This document shows, one piece after another, positions 6,917 to 13,709 of a stretch of DNA of 18,894 nucleotides. The number at the start of each line of letters is the position of its first letter. The first letter of the stretch is position 1. A model generated the notes under the pieces. That model did no database searches. It was given only the letters and a program-made list of their open reading frames with translations, and was not told the origin of the DNA. The stretch is from Thermomicrobiales bacterium. Its GTDB lineage: Bacteria > Chloroflexota > Chloroflexia > Thermomicrobiales > UBA6265. The position numbers and the translations under genes were made by a program. The stretch spans positions 1 to 18,894 of the forward strand of contig JAWKPF010000053.1 in the NCBI GenBank assembly GCA_041390825.1. The letters are read 5' to 3'.

Positions 6917-6951
6917 ACGGCGGCGCTTCGTTGCGCCGCCGTTCTTCGTTT
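6917..6951 (+). terminator. Intrinsic terminator of the ribosomal-protein operon
   Basis: ACGGCGGCGC (6917-6926) pairs perfectly with GCGCCGCCGT (6933-6942) around TTCGTT, followed by TCTTCGTTT. It starts 30 bases after rpsI and stands between convergent transcription units, so it fits the operon end. The T tail is interrupted but T-rich. Confidence 0.8.
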
Positions 6952-6953
6952 CA

Positions 6954-6981
6954 TGGACCGAAGAGCCGTGAGATCGGTCCA
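6954..6981 (-). terminator. Inverted repeat downstream of the minus-strand gene cluster
   Basis: TGGACCGA (6954-6961) pairs with TCGGTCCA (6974-6981), eight perfect pairs with a 12-base loop, about 50 bases past the stop of the minus-strand unit. No T-run follows on either strand, so a terminator role for the minus-strand genes is only possible. Confidence 0.3.
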
Positions 6982-7032
6982 CGATGTCGAGCGCATCGGT
7001 GCGCCAGAGGACAGGAATGGGTCGCGATCGAC

Positions 7033-7859
7033 CTATTCGAATTCGACCGGGGCGGATAGCTCCGTCGTGAACTCTCCACTCGACGAGATGCGTGAGAACT
7101 TCCGGTTCACACGCCCTGTAGCGTCGCGGCAGAATGCTTCGATCGTCCGTTCGTTGCGCCAATGCCACCACGGCACCGGAGTTACCAGACTGATCATTCC
7201 GTCGAACCCCAGCTCAGCGCATGATGACAACGCGCGGTCGGTCAAGGAAGCCCGGAAACGGCCATCGAGCGTTGCAGCGGTGATGCCGATGCGAACCAAG
7301 CGGAGCGACGGCATCATTCGGTAGATCGATGCCTCGGCTTCCCACAACCAGTCGACATCTTTGCTGAGATCCAGCGCGATATCGACATCCCATTCCGACG
7401 CCTGCATCCGCAGACCGGCAATCTGGCTCAGATGCGCGCGCACCCCGCTGGGGTGGTACGGCCGCACCGCCACTGCCACTCGGCAGTGATCTCCCCAGAG
7501 CTGTCGCAGCCGGATCGCGGTTCCCACCTGATTGGCCAGATCCTCGCGCGATCGTCGCTCCGGGCGGTCGATGACAACAGTGGGATAGCTGCCACTCAGA
7601 ATGCGCACTGGCCCCAACGCGTCACATGGCTCGGTGGCGAGCAGGGAGAATCGGCCGGCAGCCAGATCGAACGAATGCGCTCGGTCTCCTCGACTGGCAC
7701 GGTCGTCCACCGCTGGAGCTTCGATCGCAACGACCCATACCCATCCAGATCGATCCCGCTCAGGGGCAGCCGCCCTCCGATGTCGAGATAAGCACTCCCG
7801 GGAAGAATCGGGCTGCTCGCTGTCGAGAGTAGGAATTGTGGTGTCGAGAGATAGGTCAT
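7033..7859 (-). pseudogene. Conserved TIM-barrel-like protein of unknown function, broken by a one-base frameshift
   Basis: I do not recognise a named family. From ATG 7859 the frame reads MTYLSTPQFLLSTASSPILP, then AYLDIGGRLPLSGIDLD, and reaches RSIWLPAD before it turns into improbable sequence and stops near 7596. The neighbouring frame takes over smoothly near 7650 with FSLLATEPCDALGPVRILSG and runs to TAG 7033-7035. The span is 827 bases, one short of a multiple of three; a single missing T at the GATTCT near 7650 would restore about 275 residues. The alternating hydrophobic strands (VAVAVRP, DVDIALDL, LRLVRIGI, FDGMISLVT) suggest a sugar-isomerase-like TIM barrel; this is inference. It is the last gene of the minus-strand run, 93 bases after the S58 homologue. 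It may be a decayed gene or an assembly error. Confidence 0.6.
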
Positions 7860-7952
7860 CGGAGTTCGCGCTGCTCAAAGAGATCGGATACGAACTTGAT
7901 GTCGAAGTGTCGTTCCGATGATACCACCGGGTGATGCCGACACCGATCACGA

Positions 7953-8867
7953 TTACGACATTACGGCATCCAGGATGGCCTGCTCTACGGCGACCTCGGC
8001 GGCCAGAGAAAGCGCCATTGTCGTCATGAGATCGCAGGAACCGCTTCGCAATCCGCATGCGAACACCGCGTCCCCATCCAGCGGTGTGTGGCAAGGGCGA
8101 ATCACGCGGGCCATTCCGTCATGTGCCGCGATCGTCATCCGCTCCAGGGTCCGATGGTCGACGACGGCATCTGTCACCACCACCCCGATCGTGGTCGACT
8201 CGCGCCCTTCTCCTGGCAGCGGAGCCTGCAGAAGCGATGCGCGGACATCCTCGAGCGTGTCTGGGGTGATGACTTCTCCCGCCGAGTTGACCACCATGTA
8301 TGCCGACACCGAACCGGCTGCGCATGTCACCGTCGCGGCCCCGAACCCGCCGCGGACCGGACCCTTGCGTGGATGGATCGTGCCTGTGCGCGCGCCCGTG
8401 CCTGCGCCCACCTGACCACGCTGGGCTGTCGTTGGATCCACGGCGTTCAGGCAGGCGGAGTAGCCATCGTCCGGACGAGGGGAGATGGGCTTCCCGACTG
8501 ACAGATCGAAGATGATCGCAGCCGGCACGATCGGCACCGGTCCAGCCGGTGTCGGGAATCCGCGTTGCTGCTCCTGCAGGTAGCGCATGACCCCATCCGC
8601 CGCGCTCAGTCCCGGAGCGCTTCCCCCGGAGAGCAGGATCGCGTCAACTGCGCGCACTGACGCGCTCGGCCGCAGCAGGTCGGTCTCGCGCGTGCCGGGC
8701 GCTCCACCTCTCGCTTCGAACGAGGCCGACACGAGCCGATCGAACAGAATGACGGTGCAGCCGGTCAGAGCATCGAGGTCGGTCCAGTGGCCGATCGCGT
8801 ACTCGCAAGTTCGCTCATGTCGTCTCGATCTCCATCCCGGGCCAGCCAATCTCCACAGGTCCGGCAT
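7953..8867 (-). CDS. P1 family (DmpA-like, S58) peptidase homologue
   Basis: Belongs to the Ntn-fold family of self-cleaving aminopeptidases (DmpA, BapA). Seen: GHWTDLDALTGCTVILF, RGGAPGTRETDLLRP, ILLSGGSAPGLSAADGVMRYL, GKGPVRGGFG-like glycine turn (RKGPVRGGFGAAT), and the nucleophile region ESTTIGVVVTDA at residues 223-234 followed by AAHDGMARVIRPCHTPLDGD. By alignment with BapA (Asn-Ser cleavage) the self-cleavage nucleophile is Thr225, preceded by Ser instead of the usual Asn. The in-frame ATG 8867 overlaps the upstream hydrolase gene by 53 bases; TTG 8849 is an alternative. A better-placed ATG at 8818, overlapping the neighbour's stop as ATGA and preceded by GGAGA, is one base out of frame, so a frameshift near 8805 is possible. 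Natural substrate unknown. Confidence 0.8.
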   Translation of the reverse strand: MPDLWRLAGPGWRSRRHERTCEYAIGHWTDLDALTGCTVILFDRLVSASFEARGGAPGTRETDLLRPSASVRAVDAILLSGGSAPGLSAADGVMRYLQEQQRGFPTPAGPVPIVPAAIIFDLSVGKPISPRPDDGYSACLNAVDPTTAQRGQVGAGTGARTGTIHPRKGPVRGGFGAATVTCAAGSVSAYMVVNSAGEVITPDTLEDVRASLLQAPLPGEGRESTTIGVVVTDAVVDHRTLERMTIAAHDGMARVIRPCHTPLDGDAVFACGLRSGSCDLMTTMALSLAAEVAVEQAILDAVMS

Positions 8868-9591
8868 ATGCGCTCATGGCGGAGCTCAGGAGCTTGTCGG
8901 CGCCCAGCTCATCCCAGACATGCGTGAGAACGAGCCGGCCTGCCTGGCACATTTCAGCCAGCCTCCCCGCTTCTTGCGCGGTGAGGTGGTCTCGTTCCAT
9001 TGGTGAAACGTCGCTCTCCAGCAGTGTCGCCTCGCAAATGAGCGCCGATACCCCGCGCAGGAACGCCGCCAGGTTGGTCACCGGACCGGTATCGGACGTT
9101 ATCCCTATTGCTGCGTCCGATCCGGAACGCGCCACACGCATGGCCCAGGCCGGCATCGCGTGCTGCGTTGGCGCGAAATCGATCGCAATCGAACCGATTT
9201 GCAGCGAGTCGATCGGATTGTATTCGTGTGTTTCGTAGACCTGGTCGAAGAAGAGCGGAGAATGGTGATCCAGATCGAGCGGGGCAGCCAGACTGTCCAG
9301 AATGGCTGCCCCTCCTGGTGGCAGCCAGAGCGGAATTCGGCCATCGAATGGTTCTGGGGCGTAGCGATACGCTCCTCGCAGAGTCACCAGATCCAGGATG
9401 TGGTCGAGATGCATATGAGAGATGACGATTCCGTCGACAAGGCGGACATCGATGTGGCGTTTCAGCTCCGGAATCGTGCCGGGACCACAATCGATCAGAA
9501 GCCTGGTGTCTTCAGAGCGAATCAGATAGCTCGAGCACCCCGAGCCTGCATTCGTTCCGGCGGCCGCGCTGCCCAGAATGGTGAGTTTCAT
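8815..9591 (-). CDS. Metallo-beta-lactamase-fold hydrolase (RNase Z / PhnP-like)
   Basis: 258-residue cytosolic hydrolase with two metal sites. The N terminus MKLTILGSAAAGTNAGSGCS and LLIDCGPG are typical of the RNase Z-like branch. Metal ligands are visible: His59-X-His61-X-Asp63-His64 (SHMHLDH), His144, Asp167 (SDTGP) and His224 (LTHVWDE), plus the HLTAQEAG motif around His202 known from this branch. The flexible arm that grips tRNA in true RNase Z is not seen, so a phosphodiesterase or another ester hydrolase is as likely. ATG 9591 follows an AGGAGG four bases upstream and shares one base with the stop of the preceding phosphatase gene, so translation is coupled. Confidence 0.87.
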   Translation of the reverse strand: MKLTILGSAAAGTNAGSGCSSYLIRSEDTRLLIDCGPGTIPELKRHIDVRLVDGIVISHMHLDHILDLVTLRGAYRYAPEPFDGRIPLWLPPGGAAILDSLAAPLDLDHHSPLFFDQVYETHEYNPIDSLQIGSIAIDFAPTQHAMPAWAMRVARSGSDAAIGITSDTGPVTNLAAFLRGVSALICEATLLESDVSPMERDHLTAQEAGRLAEMCQAGRLVLTHVWDELGADKLLSSAMSAYAGPVEIGWPGMEIETT

Positions 9592-10238
9592 CAAGCCTCC
9601 TGAACAAGCTCGAGCACCGTATCCAGATGCGCGCAGTCGTTGGCAGACGAGACTATCGGTCGACCATCGATCACATCGACGAGTGAGATAGAGCAGTTTC
9701 GAACGCCATGCGTGCGCCACGCATTGATTGGCGCGCCCGTGACGTAACGCAGGTAACCTCCGATGACTGCGCCGTGCGCGACAACTGCAACGGTCTTGCG
9801 CGCATGCGCGTGCGCAATCTCGGCAAACGCCTTCTGGGTACGAGAATAGAACTCCTGCATGTGATCACCGTTGGGCCAGCGCAGACTCGTGTTGTGCGGA
9901 TCGAGCATCAACTTCGCGATCTGCGGGTGCTCGGTTTCCAGGTGTTCGACCGTCGAGCCTTCCAAATCGCCAAAGCTGACCTCACGCAAATCGTGGGCTT
10001 CCTCGATGTCGAGTCCAGTGAGGGCGGCGATCGGACTTGCGGTTGCGCGAGCTCGCGTCATTGGGCTCGAAACGAGCGCGTCGATGGCCATCTCGGTCGC
10101 GATCCTCTGCGCAACCAGCTGCGCCTGGCGCTCCCCCACAGGGTCGAGCGGAAGATCGGTCGATCCGCACAGGACGCGTGAGAAGTTCGCCGACGTTTGG
10201 CCGTGGCGAACAAGTACAAGACGGGTCGTCACCGGCAT
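9591..10238 (-). CDS. Histidine phosphatase superfamily protein (phosphoglycerate mutase-like)
   Basis: 215-residue member of the branch-1 histidine phosphatases. LVLVRHGQTSANFS places the phospho-accepting His12 after Arg11; Arg62 (SSPMTRARATA), Glu86 (LREVSFGDLEG) and the second histidine His155 (VVAHGAVIGG) complete the pocket. The family includes cofactor-dependent phosphoglycerate mutases, alpha-ribazole phosphatase (CobC) and broad phosphatases; the small size and lack of the PGM insert make a phosphatase more likely than a glycolytic mutase. ATG 10238 lies one base after the nth stop, and its own stop overlaps the next gene's ATG by one base, so it is firmly inside the nth operon. Substrate cannot be told from sequence. 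Confidence 0.88.
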   Translation of the reverse strand: MPVTTRLVLVRHGQTSANFSRVLCGSTDLPLDPVGERQAQLVAQRIATEMAIDALVSSPMTRARATASPIAALTGLDIEEAHDLREVSFGDLEGSTVEHLETEHPQIAKLMLDPHNTSLRWPNGDHMQEFYSRTQKAFAEIAHAHARKTVAVVAHGAVIGGYLRYVTGAPINAWRTHGVRNCSISLVDVIDGRPIVSSANDCAHLDTVLELVQEA

Positions 10239-10239
10239 A

Positions 10240-10932
10240 TCAGGATTCCATCTGCGAGATCGACTGCTGGTAGTACGCGCAGAGATCGGACAGGACGCAG
10301 AGCGAGCATTTCGGGGAGCGTGCAACACATATCTCGCGTCCGTGCCGAATCAGATCGACGTGAAACGCGTACATGGTTTGTCCATCCGCGGGAAGGCATT
10401 CCTCCAGCACATCCTGGATGCCGGCCGCGGTCCTCGCTCCACTTGTCATGCCGATGCGCTTGCTCACGCGCTCGATGTGCGTGTCCACCGGTTGGGCGGG
10501 CATACCGAGCGCGAACAACAGTACGCACGACGCCGTCTTGTCTCCAACTCCTCGTATCGACGTCAATCGCCTTCTGGCGTCGGCAACCGGCAGTGTCGAG
10601 AGCGCTTGCAAATCTGTGGAATCCAGGTCGCGCAATGCGGTCTGGATTGTCGTTGCCTTCTGGTTCGACAACCCGGCGAGATGGATCGATTCGGCAATCT
10701 CATCGAGTGGGGCAGTGGCAACATCGGACCAGGTTGGGAAACGCGCCCGAAGCTGCCGGTACGCGCGGTCCGAGCTCGCGTCAGCCGTGTGTTGCGACAA
10801 GATGGTCGACACCAGCTGCCCAATCGGATCGCCCGTCGGCTCGATCCGTGGCTCACCGTATTCCGCCTTCAATCGACGCCACACGTCGTCGATCTTGTTG
10901 CATGACTCTGCGGCTGCTGCTGCCGTCCTCAT
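10240..10932 (-). CDS. nth: Endonuclease III, DNA glycosylase/AP lyase
   Basis: Removes oxidised pyrimidines and nicks abasic sites in base-excision repair. The 230-residue protein has the helix-hairpin-helix LTSIRGVGDKTASCVLLFAL with the catalytic lysine at Lys132, the catalytic aspartate at Asp150 in QPVDTHIERVSKR, and the [4Fe-4S] cluster ligands Cys202-X6-Cys209-X2-Cys212-X5-Cys218, all intact. ATG 10932 (MRTAAAAAES) is preferred over the longer frame from 10992 since the family core begins soon after. There is no Shine-Dalgarno; instead TACAAT stands six bases before the ATG, which suggests a leaderless transcript. It leads the four-gene minus-strand run. Confidence 0.93.
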   Translation of the reverse strand: MRTAAAAAESCNKIDDVWRRLKAEYGEPRIEPTGDPIGQLVSTILSQHTADASSDRAYRQLRARFPTWSDVATAPLDEIAESIHLAGLSNQKATTIQTALRDLDSTDLQALSTLPVADARRRLTSIRGVGDKTASCVLLFALGMPAQPVDTHIERVSKRIGMTSGARTAAGIQDVLEECLPADGQTMYAFHVDLIRHGREICVARSPKCSLCVLSDLCAYYQQSISQMES

Positions 10933-10938
10933 GGAGTG

Positions 10939-10944
10939 ATTGTA
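10939..10944 (-). promoter_or_regulatory. Possible -10 element giving a leaderless nth mRNA
   Basis: On the minus strand TACAAT is followed by six bases (CACTCC) and then the nth ATG, so transcription would start at or next to the A of the ATG. No convincing -35 is present at 16-18 bases, which is common for leaderless promoters in some GC-rich bacteria. Inference from position and sequence only. Confidence 0.45.
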
Positions 10945-11022
10945 CGGGAGACCGCAGCCGTCGCTCCTTCTAACCCGGCGAAGTTGTTCCACTCTGCCAA
11001 TTCCAACCCCCCCTTTGTCCCC

Positions 11023-11057
11023 GGACCCCGGACCCCGGACCCTGGACCCTGGACCCC
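11023..11057 (+). repeat. Five tandem 7-bp repeats GGACCCY
   Basis: Five contiguous heptamers: GGACCCC, GGACCCC, GGACCCT, GGACCCT, GGACCCC at 11023, 11030, 11037, 11044 and 11051, preceded by a degenerate copy (GTCCCC, 11017-11022). It lies between the divergent nth and pyrC genes and ends 30 bases before the pyrC -35 box. It is not coding in any plausible gene. Confidence 0.85.
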
Positions 11058-11087
11058 GAGCCAGTCACCCGTTTCCGTCATCGTTCG

Positions 11088-11116
11088 TTGCACATTCCGA
11101 CCGCTCCCCGTATCCT
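11088..11116 (+). promoter_or_regulatory. Sigma-70-type promoter of the pyrimidine operon
   Basis: TTGCAC (11088-11093) and TATCCT (11111-11116) are separated by exactly 17 bases, a close match to the housekeeping consensus. Transcription would start near 11122-11124, giving a leader of about 100 bases before pyrC. Confidence 0.7.
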
Positions 11117-11132
11117 TACAACTCAGGATGCA

Positions 11133-11147
11133 GCGGGAGCCTCCCGC
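11133..11147 (+). other. Leader hairpin 1 upstream of pyrC
   Basis: GCGGGA (11133-11138) pairs with TCCCGC (11142-11147) around a three-base loop, about ten bases after the predicted transcript start. The arm CGGGA (11134-11138) can alternatively pair with TCCCG (11187-11191) in the downstream terminator arm, so the two folds exclude each other. Confidence 0.4.
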
Positions 11148-11180
11148 TTCCGCGCACATCGAGCAACGTCGCAAGTGGTT

Positions 11181-11221
11181 GCCGCGTCCCGGTCGTCGAT
11201 CGCACCGAGAGGCGGTTTTTT
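11181..11221 (+). terminator. Terminator-like hairpin overlapping the pyrC ribosome binding site
   Basis: An imperfect stem pairs 11181-11195 with 11201-11216: GCCGC with GCGGT at the base, then TC with GA, then CGGT with ACCG and CG with CG at the top, with two mismatches, one bulge and a five-base loop. It is followed by six T residues (11216-11221), the signature of an intrinsic terminator, and the GTG start of pyrC follows at once. The 3' arm includes GAGAGG (11207-11212), the only Shine-Dalgarno of pyrC. A transcription attenuator and/or translation switch is the best reading. A smaller alternative hairpin (11198-11203 with 11212-11217) presents CCGAGAGG, resembling the PyrR-binding loop CNGNGAGG. 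Confidence 0.55.
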
Positions 11222-12577
11222 GTGCGCACGGAAACCCTAGTGTCCAAACTACCAGGATCGATAGCTATTCGAAATGGAAGGGTGGTCGACGCCGCATCTG
11301 GCTTCGACGGACAAGCCGATCTCCTGCTGCAGAACGGGCGCATTTCCCACGTAGGCGATGTGCCTGCCAACGCTGGCGATTCGGAAATCGACGCTTCAGG
11401 CCTGGTCGTTACTCCCGGACTTATCGATATGCATGTCCACCTGCGGCAACCCGGCTTCGACAACAAGGAAACGATCGCAACGGGCACAGCTGCGGCCGCG
11501 GCCGGCGGGTTCTCGACCGTCTGTTGCATGCCGAATACTCGCCCGACGCTGGACTCGACTGACTCGATTGCCCTCCTCGACGACTTGATCGCGGCGGAGG
11601 CTATCGTGCATGTGCATCCAATTTCCGCGATCTCGGTTGGCCGTCTGGGGGTGAAGGCAGTCGATTACCCGGCGGTTGTCGCCGCCGGAGCCATCGGTTT
11701 TTCTGACGATGGCGACAGCTGTGACGACCCCGAAATCATGATTGCGGCGCTGGAAGCCAGCAAGTCGCTTGATCGCCCGGTCATGGTTCACTGCGAAGAC
11801 AAGTCGCTCATGGGCGGGTCCATGCATGAGGGCGACGTATCAGCGCGACTCGGACTCAAGGGTCTTCCAGCGCGCGCAGAGGAAAATCTCCTCGCCCGCG
11901 ACCTCGACCTTGCCGCGAAGACAGGCGGCTGGCTCTATGTGCTGCATGTCAGCACCGGGGCCGGTATCGAAATGATTCGCCAGGCAAAGGCGAGTGGCGT
12001 CAACGTCACAGCAGAGGCAATGCCCCACCATTTGCTCATGACCGATGAATGGGTTGCCGGAGATCGGACGTTCGTGAACGTCGACGAGCCGGCAGGAAGC
12101 CCGGCCGAACCGGCACATCCCAACACCAAGGTCAACCCGCCGCTGCGGCCCCGGCGCGATACAGAGCTTCTTCTTGCTGCCATCGAGGACGGCACGTTCG
12201 ATATCGTCGCCACCGATCACGCGCCACACGCCGACACCGACAAGGCGCCCGGCGAATTTGAGACTGCGGCGTTTGGACTCAGCGGGCTCGAGTTCGGTCT
12301 CCCGATGATGCTCGCGCTCGTCCGCGCGGGGCATATCAGCTATCTCGACCTTGTTCGGCTGATGAGCTACAACCCGGCGCAGGTGCTGCGTAGCGATCGA
12401 GGGCGCCTGATCCCGGGAGCCCCGGCAGACATCACGATCTTCGATCCGGATGAGACCTGGATTGTCGAGGCGTCCAGCCTTCGTACGCGAAGCGCCAACA
12501 CGCCCTTGCTTGGCATGACCCTTTGTGGCCGAAACCGATTTACGATTGTCGATGGAGAATTGCGTTTTGCCGCCTGA
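11222..12577 (+). CDS. pyrC: Dihydroorotase, class I
   Basis: Zinc amidohydrolase that cyclises N-carbamoyl-aspartate to dihydroorotate. The 451-residue protein has the metal motif DMHVHLRQPG (His71, His73), KETIATGTAAAAAGG, the bridging aspartate region GFSDDG at about 160-164 (class I enzymes use Asp here), His190 (VHCED), His242 (LHVSTG) and the catalytic ATDHAPH (Asp332). A stretch of about 15 extra residues (NVDEPAGSPAEPAHP) sits just before NTKVNPPLRP. GTG 11222 is chosen because GAGAGG lies nine bases upstream; GTG 11240 would also start a complete enzyme. It is the first gene of the operon and ends seven bases before carA. Confidence 0.95.
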   Translation: MRTETLVSKLPGSIAIRNGRVVDAASGFDGQADLLLQNGRISHVGDVPANAGDSEIDASGLVVTPGLIDMHVHLRQPGFDNKETIATGTAAAAAGGFSTVCCMPNTRPTLDSTDSIALLDDLIAAEAIVHVHPISAISVGRLGVKAVDYPAVVAAGAIGFSDDGDSCDDPEIMIAALEASKSLDRPVMVHCEDKSLMGGSMHEGDVSARLGLKGLPARAEENLLARDLDLAAKTGGWLYVLHVSTGAGIEMIRQAKASGVNVTAEAMPHHLLMTDEWVAGDRTFVNVDEPAGSPAEPAHPNTKVNPPLRPRRDTELLLAAIEDGTFDIVATDHAPHADTDKAPGEFETAAFGLSGLEFGLPMMLALVRAGHISYLDLVRLMSYNPAQVLRSDRGRLIPGAPADITIFDPDETWIVEASSLRTRSANTPLLGMTLCGRNRFTIVDGELRFAA

Positions 12578-12584
12578 CACCGGA

Positions 12585-13709
12585 ATGAACGGAACCCGCT
12601 TTACGCCCGCCTGGGACGCCGCGCTTGCCCTGGCGGATGGGACGATCTTCCGTGGACGTGGCTTTGGCGCCGATTTCGACGCTGACGGTGAAGTCGTATT
12701 TACGACTTCGATGACCGGTTATCAGGAAGTCTGCACCGATCCCTCGTTCGCTGGTCAGATCGTGTGCATGACGTTTCCGCTCATCGGTAACTACGGAGTC
12801 AATCAGGCCGACGCCGAATCGCGCCAACCATGGATATCGGGTCTCATCGTCAGGGAACTCTGCAATCTGCCCAGCAATTGGCGCTCAGAGGGAACGCTCG
12901 ACGCCTACTTGCGCGACAACCAGATTCCGGGCATCTCGGGCATCGACACTCGTGCCCTTACCCGCCACATTCGCACGAGCGGCGACATCCGTGGCGTCCT
13001 CGTTCGCAAGATGCAAGGTGTGACGGACGAGGAGCTCGTCGAGCGGGCGAAGGTCGCCCGGCTGCCCGGTGAATGGGACGTTGTCGGTCTCGTAGGCCAC
13101 GATGGACTGCAGCGTTTTGGCGCCGGCGACGGGCCGCACATCGTTATCGTCGATTGCGGGGTCAAGTTCAACATCGTGCAATCGCTTGTCGACCGCGGCG
13201 CCGTCGTGTCTGTCGTGCCCTACGGCACTCCATTCGCGGATATCGAAGCGCTGAGACCCGATGGCGTCGTCGTTTCGCCTGGTCCGGGAGATCCCAAGAA
13301 CCTCGATAGTGGTCTCGATGTCGTTCGCGCCACGCTCGACGCTGATGTTCCCTATTTTGGTATCTGTCTCGGGCACCAACTGCTTGCGCGCGCTATCGGC
13401 GCGGATACCGGCAAGCTCAAGTTCGGCCACCGTGGAGGCAATCATCCGGTGCAGGACGTGCGTTCTGGCCAGGTTTCGATCACCGCGCAGAATCATGGAT
13501 TCTACGTGGACGGTTCGACGCTCCCGACTGGCAAGGATTGGGAAGTTGCGCTCGTCAATCTCAACGACCGCAGCGTCGAGGGCCTTCGCCATGCGTCCTT
13601 GCCGATCATCTCGGTGCAGTTCCATCCCGAAGCGTCGCCTGGCCCATGGGACAGCGGCAATCTCTTCGACGACTTTCTCGATATGGTGAGGGCAAGGAAA
13701 GCAGCGTGA
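12585..13709 (+). CDS. carA: Carbamoyl-phosphate synthase small (glutaminase) chain
   Basis: Hydrolyses glutamine and channels ammonia to CarB. The 374-residue protein has the N-terminal CPSase domain (ALALADGTIFRGRGFGA; TSMTGYQEVCTDPSFAGQIV; GISGIDTRALTRHIR) and a C-terminal class I glutamine amidotransferase domain with the triad Cys261 (FGICLGHQLLARA), His347 and Glu349 (VQFHPEASPGP). ATG 12585 is preferred: it leaves seven bases after pyrC and fits the usual N terminus; in-frame ATGs at 12525 and 12552 lie inside pyrC. The stop overlaps the carB start by four bases (GTGA), so the two subunits are translated in coupling. Confidence 0.95.
   Translation: MNGTRFTPAWDAALALADGTIFRGRGFGADFDADGEVVFTTSMTGYQEVCTDPSFAGQIVCMTFPLIGNYGVNQADAESRQPWISGLIVRELCNLPSNWRSEGTLDAYLRDNQIPGISGIDTRALTRHIRTSGDIRGVLVRKMQGVTDEELVERAKVARLPGEWDVVGLVGHDGLQRFGAGDGPHIVIVDCGVKFNIVQSLVDRGAVVSVVPYGTPFADIEALRPDGVVVSPGPGDPKNLDSGLDVVRATLDADVPYFGICLGHQLLARAIGADTGKLKFGHRGGNHPVQDVRSGQVSITAQNHGFYVDGSTLPTGKDWEVALVNLNDRSVEGLRHASLPIISVQFHPEASPGPWDSGNLFDDFLDMVRARKAA

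Noticed and set aside
11023..11057. Heptamer array considered as a CRISPR or iteron-type origin
   Set aside because: Units are contiguous and only 7 bp with no spacers, and there is no replication gene nearby.
11172..11190. T-box-like stretch AAGTGGTTGCCGCG in the pyrC leader, similar to the T-box core AGGGTGGNACCGCG
   Set aside because: There is an extra base between TGG and CCGCG, the pairing partners needed for a T-box antiterminator are not found, the leader of about 100 bases is too short for the specifier domain, and pyrC is not a usual T-box target.
12525..12584. Longer carA with start at ATG 12525 or 12552 inside pyrC
   Set aside because: The added residues (MAETDLRLSMENCVLPPDTG) are unlike CarA N termini and the overlap with pyrC would be large; ATG 12585 gives a normal start.
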